Source: Gnetum montanum
Taxonomy: Eukaryota > Streptophyta > Gnetopsida > Gnetales > Gnetaceae
Assembly (NCBI GenBank): GCA_015680685.1
Contig: MNCI01004036.1
Location: 35,761 to 97,760, forward strand
Direction of reading: 5' to 3'
Length of the DNA: 62,000 nucleotides
Shown: in pieces, positions 26,901-38,900 of the stretch
Position numbering within the stretch: position 1 is the stretch's first letter
How the letters are laid out: each line of letters begins with the position of its first letter
The notes under the pieces: generated by a model
Told to the model about the DNA's origin: nothing
What the model saw: the letters and a program-made list of their open reading frames with translations, nothing else
Database searches by the model: none
Program-made: the position numbers and the translations under genes

Positions 26901-29900
26901 AAGAAAAAAAATGCCCAGGAGGCTTTCTTTTTACAACAATCAAACTAACATTAACCTATAAAATTAAAACAAAATCAACAACACCTAGATCTAGCTCTAA
27001 AATAGGTTAATCAATATTAATTTTTAAGAATTAGAAGATAATTTTAAAAAGAACAAGCAATGGTAAAATATCTGTGCAAGATTCATCAAATTAAAAAAAA
27101 ACAAACTTTTTATTATTCAACCTAAAAAGAAATATTTAATTGGGATCATTTGCACATTTGAAAACCAAAGAAATGACCACAAAAGCAAATAAATTAATAA
27201 TGTCATATTTGTTCAATCACATAATAATATTTTATAATTTCCAGCCACACACAAAAACAAGATCTGAATTTAACTCTTGTAACCATTTTACCATTAATCA
27301 TTTAATTAGGAAATTCAGATATTCAATAGCAGAGAATAGATAGATCACAACCATAAATTTAACATCCTATGTTTTCCCCCACTCCATCAACTTATAGAAA
27401 GATATCAAAATTAGACTTGAGAAGGCATAAGAAAAAAAAAGTATAATTCAAGATTTAGATACAAGATTTATGCACTCAAAGGGGAAGGGTTCATCAACCA
27501 AATTCCAACCAAAACCCAAGAATTCAACAATTTTAAAACATTCACAATTATCGATGGGCCCAAGGATACTCTCACTTTCTGCCGACGATACCAATCCTCA
27601 TATTAGGGATCCTTGGCCCCTGTTGGCAATCTTTTGCCAAAAATGCCCCAAATTGTTATGGGTGTTTCTAAATCGTTACAGAAACAACTCTCATCCAAGT
27701 CATTTAGGTGTGAGAGTGTAGAGGACTGGTGGAGAGATCCAAAAAAAAAAAAAAGTAATAAAGGTTTCAAAAATCTAAGCTTACAACAACAATCTTAATA
27801 TTTTCATACAAGCATTGTGAAGGCGGTTAGACAAGCAAGAAGAGAGAAGTTTGAGAAAATCAACCCTTGCTAGCCATTATCAAACATAACAGAGATGGAT
27901 CATTTTACCTCCTTGCTTAGATACCTTGCTTGCTAGGAGAAATTGTCAGAATATTGGATTGCTATGCCGCACTTGTTTCCTTTCTCCTTGCTATCTCTTG
28001 TAGCAGCCATAGTCTTCTCTCCCTTCCCAATCACACTCCCTATTGTTGTATCCCTTTTTTTCTTGTTTTACTCAGCTACTTTTGCCTTCTGTGTTTTTTG
28101 TTTTCCTCTCCTCCTCTCCCTATTTGTAGGTAGAATAAGGGATAATGGATGGTTTCTTGTAACTAACTTCTTGAGAGCTGTTCATATTCTTTTCTTTCTT
28201 TTTAAAGTTCTCTCTCTCTCTCTTATTTTCAGCAATGGGTCATGAGTTCAATTTTCTTCATGATCACTATAAAAAAATCAATAAAATATGTATATTCACA
28301 GGTTGCAAGTTCAATTCCTAAATCAACAATTTTTTATATTTCAGAATTCAGATTTTGTTAGATCTCAAGTTCAATTCCTCTTGATAATTACAAAGCATTC
28401 CAGCATAATATCTATCTCTTTATCATTCAAAATTGTCATAAGATGCAACGAAAGAGTTTTCAAAATAGATTCATAATAAGTGCAGTTCAAGATACATAAT
28501 CAAATAAGGCACCATCTTTTTCAGGTGATCAGCAATGTGAATTTTCCCATCATCTTACGAGCCTTGAAAGGTCATCACGTGACCTTTCTACAACCATGGA
28601 GAGGGTACTTATACTCTACTATTTTAAACTAAAAAGAGCAAAGCATCACATTTAGATAAAATATAAATAAAATAAAATATAAAACTATGGTATTTGCACA
28701 CAATATCCTTGATTCATGGGTCAGTTTCCTCCAACTTGATTCATAGGTCAAGTTCCTTAGTATGAGCATTCTTTTGCATCTCAACATACATGTTTTAGCT
28801 CTTGAGGCACACCTTAGAGTATTGTCCTCTTTTTTCTTTTGTTTCTTAGCATCTCTGTTGAAATAGAACAGAAAATATTTTGTTTTCCCATATATTTATT
28901 ATTATTATTATTTTAAAACATCCCCAGCATGTATTTTAAATCATATTTCTTATGCATAAAGTATTTAAACATTTAATCATAATACATATAAAAATTTAGT
29001 CAACAAATTTATTACTATTCCAATTAGCCATTTCCACCACAGTCTAAACAAAGCACACACACAAGTTGTCAACAAAACATGCACACAAACACATAGAAAG
29101 ACTATTACAATCGTTAACGCAAAAACTCAAGGAAAAGTGGCTCATTACATATGACTGCAACAAAGTTGGTAACATGCAGAAATATTGTTTCCTTGTCAAC
29201 AAAATTCAGATGAAAGAAACATTAGATAGATGTCAAATCAGCCTTCTTATAGGGAGAACTTCAAGAAGAAATTTATATGGAACCAAAAGATTCACAAATG
29301 ATAATACACTTGTCTGTAAATTAAAAAAGGTTATTTATGGTCTTAAACAAGCCCCAAGACTGTGGTATTATAAGAACGATGAGGCTTTTTATCAATTATG
29401 GGTTTACAAAATCCAAAAAAGAATAGCAATATATATGTTTTGATAAAGAATAAATAGATCTAATTAATATTAGCATTCCATGTGGATGATATACTTATAA
29501 CAAGCAATATGCCAAGATCATAAACAAGTTTAACCAACATCTTTCCTTACAATTTGATATCTCTAATCTTGGCTTAGCCCATTTTTATCTTGGAACAGAG
29601 ATATGTCAAAAAGATAGTGAGATCACATTATCTCAAAGAAAATATATCTCTAAATTATTAGAGAAATTCAATATGCAAGATTGTCATGATTCCTCATACC
29701 TATAACCCCTGGATTTAAGATCAATATTGACGATGAACCAACCCCATTTTGTTGGTACAAACCTAGGATGATGATGATGATTGAAGGTGAACTCATAGAC
29801 CTAAAATAATATCAACAAGCCATTGAAGCTTTTATGTATCTTACAAATACCAGACCCAACATTCAAATTGTTATCAATCAACTTGTTACTACAATGCAAA

Positions 29901-32900
29901 AACCAAATTATCAACATATAAAGGCTACATTTCTTATTCTACAATATGTTAAGACCACAATGTCATATGGACTAATCTTTAAATCAAGCTCTACAAAAAC
30001 TTTGGACGTTTATGTTGATATTGATTGGGGAGGTGATATCCTAGACAGAAATTCTAAAACAGGTTTCCTAATTCAGTTATATGAAAATGCTATTAATTGG
30101 TAGAGCCGTAAAGACAGGGTTATTTCCATATCTTCGATAAAATATGAATACATAGCTCTACGAGAAATTGTTCAGGATGCTTTTGGATTGATTAATTGCT
30201 CACTAAAATTGGAATCTGTGTACCCAAACATCTTATTATCCACTGTGACAATCAAGCTGTAATAAAGGTGGTTCAGAATCTGGTGTACCATGATAAAAGC
30301 AAGCACATTAACATCAGTGTTTCCTTTGTTTGTCAGAAATGCTTCGAGAAGTATGGTGATATTCGACACATTTCTACAAAATTTCATAATGCAGATAGCT
30401 TTACAAGGCACCTGAAAGACCGTTTTTTTATGCCTTTCAAGATTATTTATCAATTGTTTCTTTTCCTTGTAATATGAAGTGAGGTGGAGACAAGCTGAGG
30501 ACAAGAGCATGTGAACTATTATAATAGAATATGATATTGCGTTTAAAGTTTGGGCATCCCTCCCAACATTTCATATCATCTTCATCAAAAATTTTTACTT
30601 GGCATTGCTTGTAACATCAGTATAAGTCAATCAGTCATTTGTAAAATGAAGTATGAATTAAGAAGTGTTAAATGATAATTCATACTTCAAGCTGTAAGAG
30701 TCAAGTCGTATAGATAATTATTTAAGCTGTAACATATGATTACAATTCATAAGCATCTTGTTATTTAGTCTTACAAAATCGTAATTACTAAAAGTTGTAA
30801 GTCAAATCTTGTAACTCATGACTCTTTTTGAGAGTCTTAAAGTCTAGTTTGTGAAGCATGTCTATATGTATGTACAAAGGAGTACAAAGACATCAGAGAA
30901 AAACAAAGAAGAAGATAAAATTGTTACGACCAAAAGAGAATAAGAGATCTACAATATTAATTTTGTGAGAATAGAAAAACCTATTATCTCACACAACAAT
31001 TTCATATCCATTTCAAATTCTGTTCATAGTTCTAGATTAAGAAATTTTACTAATACCTCTTTACGATCCTAAAGTACAGTAGAATTTAACAGTAGAGATA
31101 AAGCACAGAGATATATTTATGCACTATCTAGTTCATAACATGAACATGTGTTGAATACAGATGTTTCCATTGTGACGCTTCTGTTTCTGCTTTTCCTGCA
31201 CACATTACTATTCATGTTTCTGGACAGGTCACAGAATCTGTTTTTGCACAGGGACAAAGATTTCAACTGTATTCCAACATCTAACTTTTTGATAATTTTG
31301 AAGATGTCATTTTACAACCCTTTGTAAGTTCAATTTTGAAGCTAGATAATCCAGGTATCTGTAGATAGAATGATGTTGTATTTATCAACCACCTTCCCCC
31401 TCGCCACAGAGAAAACGCAATACTTTAAGCATTGCTGGCAGTGCATTTGCAAAATTATTATAATATAATATAACCCTGACATCTTTCTGCTTGCTCATTT
31501 TCAAATATAAAATCAGAAAAAAGAACCGATATTGGTAAAATGATTAAGTAAATTTAAACAAAAACCTATGATCTGAAAAATTGTATTTACATTTAGCATC
31601 ACTAGACACTCAAATATGTCCTTTAATTTCATTGAAAAGCTATCTTACCAACCTCAAGTCTGCAAATTGGAACTGGCTTTCCTTGTCGAGAACCTCCAAG
31701 TATGCCCTGCATGCCAACCAATTTTATGACATTAAATTTAAAACCATTAGGTAATAAATTTTTTATCTTATCAATACGAAAGCCCACTAACATTAACTAA
31801 GGTTCAAACACTAGCAAAACCATACATTTGATAATAAGCATCTCCTAAAACAATGGGCAGCAATGATGCCCAAAATAGATCGTATTAAAATCCTGCCAGA
31901 TATTGCCAATCAAGCTACCAACATAAGCAACTTATTTACAAAGCATTAGTTGGATGATACAAATTCTGATGTACAAAATATAGTATATGAATTTTTGAGA
32001 TCTGGACATCTACTGAAATCTCTTAATTCTAAACGGATTACCTTAATTCTAAAAACACAGAAATGCTTATCCATTTCTAACTTCAGACTTAAAAGTTTGT
32101 ATAATGTTCTTTATAAAATTATTTCTAAACTCTTAGCAGAAAGACTAGAAATTGTCATGTCATCCATCATCTTCAGTGATTGCAAAACAGGATTTGTGAA
32201 AGACAAACAAATTTTAGAACAAATTATTATTCTTATCCATGAAATCTTTTATTTAGCTTCAAAACAAAATAGAGGTTTTCTTGGCCTTAAACTTCATTTA
32301 AGCAAATCTTATGATCCTGTCTCATTTAAATTTTTGGATGTCAAACTACATAAATTTGGATTTCCTAATCATTGGTGCTCAATGCTTAAAGAATCTTACG
32401 CTGCTGCATCATTTTCAGTGTTGCTTAATGGAGAAGCACAAGAAAGATTTTATGGTAATAATGGGTTGAGACAAAGAGATTCTATATCACCTTTTCTTTT
32501 TATTATAGTGGATGAAGCTTTAGGATGCTTGATTAAAGACAAAGCTAAAAAAGAAGAGATTAAAGGAATCACACCAGGTTATGGTTTTTCAGATTTTAAT
32601 GACACTTTTAACTTTATAGAAGTTGAAGAAATATGCATTTATAATGTTAAAGGAGTGCTGGATACTCTCTCCAAATTCTTAGGATTAAAAAGTAGTTTTG
32701 ATGAAAGTAGTTTGTCTATTTTTTCTTCTTTTAGGGATTAGCAAGCACAATATTTCAAATGTGTTAAAACATAAGTGGGCTAAACTTCCAAGCAAAAATT
32801 TGGGTTTTGGGTATATCTTTATTTCTAGGCAGACATCAGTCAAAATAATAAACTAGGGTTCTAAGGAGGAAAACTTTGTGTATAAATAAAATTTTAAGTG

Positions 32901-35900
32901 CTTTAATAGCACATGTGACCTTTGAAATCTAGAAGAAAAGCGATTGAAGAACTTTTGAACAAACAAAAATAAATCAATTTAAGTATGGTCGCCAATGGTT
33001 AAAAAATGGAAAGAGAATATGATATATAAAAGGACTTGACTGTAAGAATCTTTGAGTTTTAAATGATTACATTTTTATTTCAAAAATAAGGATTAGATTA
33101 GTATAGTGAGATTAGCTTTTTGTTTTTAAAGTTCTCATTAGAAATTCGATCCTATCATCTTGGTTGATTGTTAATATTCCAAGACTGACCTCTTTGTATT
33201 TCATATCTTATTTTATTAATATAACCTCTGTCTACTTGTTCAAAAGAAAGCAAAATTCACAATTAATCATATTAAGGAGAAAAGAAGGAAAACTTAACCA
33301 AAAATAAAATCATCCTATGATTTTAAAAAAGAAGGTTTCAGGAAGTAGCAAACTTTTGTTCAATGCATTTCCTCATTCCTGCAGCTGAGTTTAGGTCTAT
33401 GAGAGCAGCTCGACAGCAGTTTAACAGAAGGGAAAAAGCACATCAACATTTGCAAGTTTGAAAATCTGTCCCGCCTTTTGTACTTTCTCATACTGGTTTG
33501 ATCTGTTTTATGACAACATTTCTTTATTTTATTATGATTCACAGCGTCATATGTATGCTTCAGTACCTTTCTACAGATCATATCTATTTGGAGAAAAAAG
33601 AAACAAAGAAAGCAAGCAAGAAAAAGGGACGTTTCATTTTTACCAATGAATAGGCACTGATGAGTTAGAATTTTGCTATTGTTACAAGTGTATCAAGAAC
33701 ACAAAAAGCCTTCTGTGTGTGCTTCAAGACATAGGCGTTGAGACTTCATGTTGGGATTACAGATCATTTGTTAGCCTAGTTGCAAGAAACACAATGGATT
33801 GCCAATGCTTTGTGTTTTCTGTTTCCGCAACAGGAAACCATTTCAAAACGCTGTTGCTTTGGGTGTTTACTGTTCCTGGCATATTAATATATTTTTCTAA
33901 AAAACTGAAAGGCTTTCCAATACATTTAAATTAACTAGGTTTCACCATAAACCATAATGTCTTTCATAATATATGAGTTATATTGGTATTTCCTTTCCGT
34001 GTTCACTTCTGTTTCATTTTTGACATAGAAATATTCAAATTCTTCTAGATTATTGCTTGAATTCGTTATTCCATTTCTTTTCCACAGCCTTTTCCTTGGC
34101 CATTTTCTGTCACGTTTCCGTTGCCATCACGTTGCTCTGTTTCTCAATTCTAGTAACTATGTTTGTTAGCCATACCAAGGTCAGTCTCATCTGTCATGCA
34201 ACTTCTAGGTAGATTTCATCTGGATTATGCAAACTTCTAGGTAGATTTCATCTGGATTATGCAAACACTGTTGTTTAAGAGTTTTGGTTTTGAGTTTGGT
34301 GGATTTCACTGCTGATAATAATGAAACTGAAATTTTTACTTACATCCACGGACACCCTTTGCATCTATCGGACCAATTTCAGAATTCTTTTGGTTAGTAT
34401 GATAATCATATGTAGTAAACTAATTTGAGTCCTGTTGATAATGCTGTTGTCTTAACATGTATGGTGTTTGTTCAGTAACCCATGTAACCTGATCTGCAAT
34501 GTTACCAAAGTTAAGGAAAAATTATTACACAGAAGTTAACAAACCAAAGTAACCATTTTTATCATACCAACCATCACTAAACACAAGCAACAGCTTCAAT
34601 CCTGCAAGTTTCAGATATGGCAGTCAAATCCCCTTGTTTATGTCAAATTCCCTTTCTAACCGCTTACTCCCAACCACCAAATTCTATCTATTTCATTTCC
34701 TGTCCCTCCAATATCTTCAATTTCGTTCATCCCAAAGTTCATAGATCGGATTATATCCTTATTCAAAATCATCCATGCCAACTTTCAGAAATGTGCCATA
34801 TTCAAATTGTGTGGATTTTGAAGTTATCCCACATCAATTTTGCATTTGCAACCAAACTTATCCCAATCCAAGAGATGCATTCCTTCCTCCAAGATTCTGT
34901 TAAAGAAAATCATGTTCCAAATTTGCGCTTAGAAATGTGAGGGGCAGGACAGGACAGGGTAGGACAGGTGCTGCCAAATTACCGTTCGGATCAGTTTCGA
35001 ACCATACGGCGCTGTAGCCTTACGGTAGTCCAATATATCAACGAACTTCAATGGCATCAATAAGCCTAGAATCAAAATATCTTGGAATATACTTAAGTCA
35101 AATCTGAACAAATTGTAATCCTCCCCCACCATTATACGATGACTTTCACCCCAGCCACCCAATATCTAAGTTACACTCTTTAAACTCTACGTGAGTATTT
35201 TTTATTCCTTCCAAGAAATAATAACAGAAAAACCATAATCACTGAAACTATTTGATCTAATGAGAAAATTTGAGAAAATACAGTTATCATATGCCATGTT
35301 TCCTTCTGTGTAACTTCCAGTAGTTGCTAGAATTTGATATATCTAAATTGACAATGTACTTTTAGATGCTGAATATAAGAGCAACACACAATTTAAAAAA
35401 CTAGAAAATTAGAGAAAAATCAAAGGACCAAATTCTTGCACATGAAATATTACCTCCCAGAATTTCAGATACTTTGAAAGATTGGCTAGCTGCTGGGCAG
35501 AGGTAACAGATGATGGCAACTGAATGTTACTTGTTGTTCCATTGCCTGCAGGAAGTCCCTGTAAACTTATCTGAACGGGCTGGGGCACATTTGGTTTTGG
35601 AACCATCGACCCTGCAGCAGAGCTTACTCCCACAGGTCCAATTCCAGTTAATACATTCTGGTTTATTCCTGTACCACTCTGTCCCATCTGTGCTGCTGTG
35701 GCCAACCCCATACCTGGAAGGGACTGAGGAATACCAACTAGGCCTTGAGTTCCAGTTATACCAGCATTTGTGGAAGACACAGTTTGAGTAGCACCTATAT
35801 TTGATGTTGCCGAAATGTTCGCTCCTGAGCTAAATGTGTTCTGAACAACATTTTGTTGGCCCTGCCCCACTACCCCCAGGCCAGCCGTTGTTGCAGTTGT

Positions 35901-38900
35901 TGCTAAAGCTGATTGTCCAGAAACGGGAACAGCCTGAACCGACGACATGGGAGCTGATCCCATTCCACCAGCTAGCATGTTAGAGACATGCATTGCAGGA
36001 GTATTTCCAGTCGATTGAATACCAAGTGTATTATTTACTCCTGGTAAAGCAGCTGAGCTCATGACTTGGCGGTTCTGTGATAGATTGTTCAACAAGCTAC
36101 TCACATTTGAAGCTGGAGTACTTCCAGGCCGAAGTTGTTGTGGAAAAGGCTTAACATCTTGCATATCAGTGTTTTCAATGTTTGGTTTTGCCTCTTGGGA
36201 TGCAATACCTGCAGATGAGGAGAACTGACCAGGTAACATTTGAGAACTGCTATGTAGAAGGGATGACGATGACATGTGAGTTATGCTGGGTGCACAAGTC
36301 ATAGGGCTGCTTGTCTGAGCTTCCTGGATTATCATCACAAATGGCATTGAATATGTCATGTCTATATTGTATGAATAAATGAAGAATAAATAATAAAAAT
36401 AAATAACATGTAAAAACTACAGTAAAACATTCTACATTACCACTTTAACTGTGGCTAGAGGAAATGGCCTGCTTGCAGCTGGTTGGTGTGTAGCCATCAA
36501 ACTACTGACTGAATTATCAAACACAGAAATAAAATTTAAGGACTAGGAGGAGGAGGATGAGATAAAATTTTTAAGAACTGCAGTTTAGAAAGCATATACA
36601 ATTCCAAATACAAAGCAGTGCACACCATTTTGTATACTATGCATTTCCACATTAAACAAGGTGGTGTCTTCACAATTATTACATTTTCTTACTTTACAAC
36701 AGATATTTGGGGCTATAATACTATAATTAATTTATCCAATTCAATGCAATATTTGGAACTCTAGATTTTAAAACACAAACAGACCTGCAAGGTTTGATGG
36801 GGGCTTCACACCAGAAGCAGGTAGCGGAACAGAAGTGGGATGTGTGGGTGCAGACACTTCAGATTTTATCATGCTTGGATTTGCATTCACAGAAACAGTT
36901 CCAGGACCACTTAATGCAGAGAAAGCATCCACAAAGCCTTCAGAAATAAGGACCATATGCTGCTGTGGGTGCTTTACACTGTCATTCACAGAGTCAGTTG
37001 ATGTAGGATTAAGTTTGGCCTGCAGAAACACACAAATTAGCACCTTTAAATCTAAAAATGATAAAAATGAACTTATAAACCAGAAATATTTGTCCAAACC
37101 CAACCAAACTAACTTTTCCAAAAGTAGAGAATGAGAAAGGGTCTACATATTTTATTTAAAAAGTGACAATTTTAATATTAAGATAACCTTTTTCTATGAA
37201 GTTGCAATTTTCATCTATGCAATACAACTGATTTGATTTTGTTAACATGAAATTTTACTCAACTGAACTATTTCTCTTATGACCATGAAAAGTCCGTAGG
37301 GATCTGTTGGACTAGTTCAGTTTCAGCCATTATTTGGCTGTACCTTCAGCATAACTATGAAATCAAACCTCTGACTTGTAGGATGCAAGTCACAAGCCTT
37401 AACCACCAAGTTATCTTTTAGAATTGGATAAAACCACAAATTTCTTAGGATCTAGAGATCAGCCAAGGAACATGATCAAAGATCCATTACATAAGAATGC
37501 AATCAAAAAGATTAATAAAAAAATACATAAAAACAAGAAACATTCAACTAGAGTCCAAACTGGTAAAGGCTTCAACGATTAATATTACCTTATTGAACTC
37601 CAACATAATATTCAAGCATTGAAGACTTAAGAACATTTATCTAAACAGACCATTAAGAGAATCGAAGATTTTTTCTTTCAGAATGTTGACAGTGTCTGCA
37701 AAATACTTGCCAATGATTTTCAGGAGAGAAGTACAACTGCAGAACTGTCAAAGGAATACTTTCTTTTAAAAAAGTAAGCATAATGTCTCAAATCAAGAGG
37801 GAGAAGATAGCCTGAGGATGACTGTATTATTGTATGTGTCACAAAATGCAGAGGCATATTCTAACCCGAGACAAGACTAAGTTTTAAAATAAAATATGTT
37901 CATACTCGACGTATTGGAACATTTGTTTGACAACCATATCACATATTTGTAAATTACAACACAATGTGATTTGCAAGCCTTTGTCAGCAAGTCAACAAGC
38001 AGTCAGAACGAGAATATTGGTATCATTTCATGTTGGACAACATTTCTGAGTTGAAAGATGTATTGGCAGTTTCTGGCAACACATTACAGTTGTTCTAACA
38101 GAAATACTATCCTTACACAAATAGCATCTTGGGTTCCTCTACCTAACACATGGCAGAGGATATTACTATGAAATGCAAATAAGTTTGAAACATTTATATA
38201 ATAAAAGACTATCATAGTATATCTGTTTTTTTTTTTTAATGTGTGGTGATAAATTGATTTGTATAATAACTGAAACACAAAGCAATGTCAAACATACTTT
38301 AGAACTACATAGCAAATAAGCCAAGTGTAAATAAAAGATCATACATTCAGGTGCTGCTGTGGAGTAATTCTTTTTGGTATACTCAAAAAATATATTTGTG
38401 GTATATATGTTACAAGAAAAAGAAGATAAATATATTTTTGGCATATATTTGAGAGTTACAGAATACAGTTAAAAAGTGGCTTACAGCATTATATATCTTT
38501 TTAAGTGACGGAAGCTCCTTTGGAGATATAATTGAAAGAGAAACTGAACCCTGATACAAAAGCATGCTAAATTTAGCATAATAAAACCTTGTTTAAAATA
38601 TCCATATATATACGTCAAAACATTTGAGAGGTTGAAAGTATATATGTCATAAAAGAACCTGAGAATATGCCTTGGCCACGGTCTCTGCATCAGCGAACCA
38701 CTGTTGCGGTTGAGCGTCAAGATTCCCATTTTGTTGTGTCAAACTATAACCTGGCGGTCGGGGAACTGGTGTTGGAAGAGGATATGGCTTACTTGTTGTA
38801 ACTAACACACAATGCTTAAGCTTTGTCTGTGAACTTTGATTTCCAGGCTGGCTAAAGGATAACATCTGAAAGAAGTTTCACTAAAACTCATCAGATCCAC

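Larger units (their letters stand above)
17680..31096 (+). mobile_element. Degenerate, nested Ty1/Copia element
   Basis: A Copia retrotransposon in antisense orientation to MED25. Order: 5' LTR 17685-18366; primer-binding site 18367-18378; gag remnant; protease region with GCSRH at about 19560; pre-integrase motif LWHARMG near 19970; integrase remnants 25992-26835, including KVWVY, NNGIDYTGH and GYFIGYD; reverse transcriptase and RNase H 29150-30480, including KKVIYGLKQAPRLWY, VDDILIT, YLTNTRP and DIDWGGD; 3' LTR 30666-31091. The flanking 5-mers GTAAA (17680-17684) and GTAGA (31092-31096) look like an aged target-site duplication. Two 2.3-kb repeats and RTE LINEs interrupt it. Every domain has stops; it is not mobile. 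Confidence 0.85.
13623..31652 (-). other. MED25 intron 10, 18 kb, transposon-rich
   Basis: This giant intron holds, left to right: a coding-like remnant (13860-14060), a direct tandem duplication (15710-16251), an RTE LINE fragment (16490-17000) and a nested Copia element (17680-31096). 14061-15709 and 17001-17679 show nothing clear. The elements inside Copia are listed separately. Confidence 0.8.
31707..35453 (-). other. MED25 intron 9
   Basis: A 3,747-bp intron with an L1-type LINE fragment (31900-33250), a 32-bp perfect tandem duplication (34201-34264), a SINE fragment (34318-34385) and a short GGACAG-rich run at about 34940-34968. Nothing else is recognised. Confidence 0.65.

Noticed and set aside
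28288-28476. A 62-codon frame also seen at 47665-47853 on the other strand
   Set aside because: The two are the same sequence in copies B and C of the 2.3-kb repeat; it does not look like a protein and is not evidence for a gene.
29740-29800. Possible RTE LINE tail (CCTAGGATGATGATGATGAT) inside the Copia polymerase region
   Set aside because: The surrounding frame continues as Copia and no duplication or LINE body is visible, so it may be chance or a very short remnant.
31950-32741. 263-codon reverse-transcriptase frame as a functional gene
   Set aside because: It lacks the FADD box and the N- and C-terminal domains; it is a LINE fragment inside intron 9.
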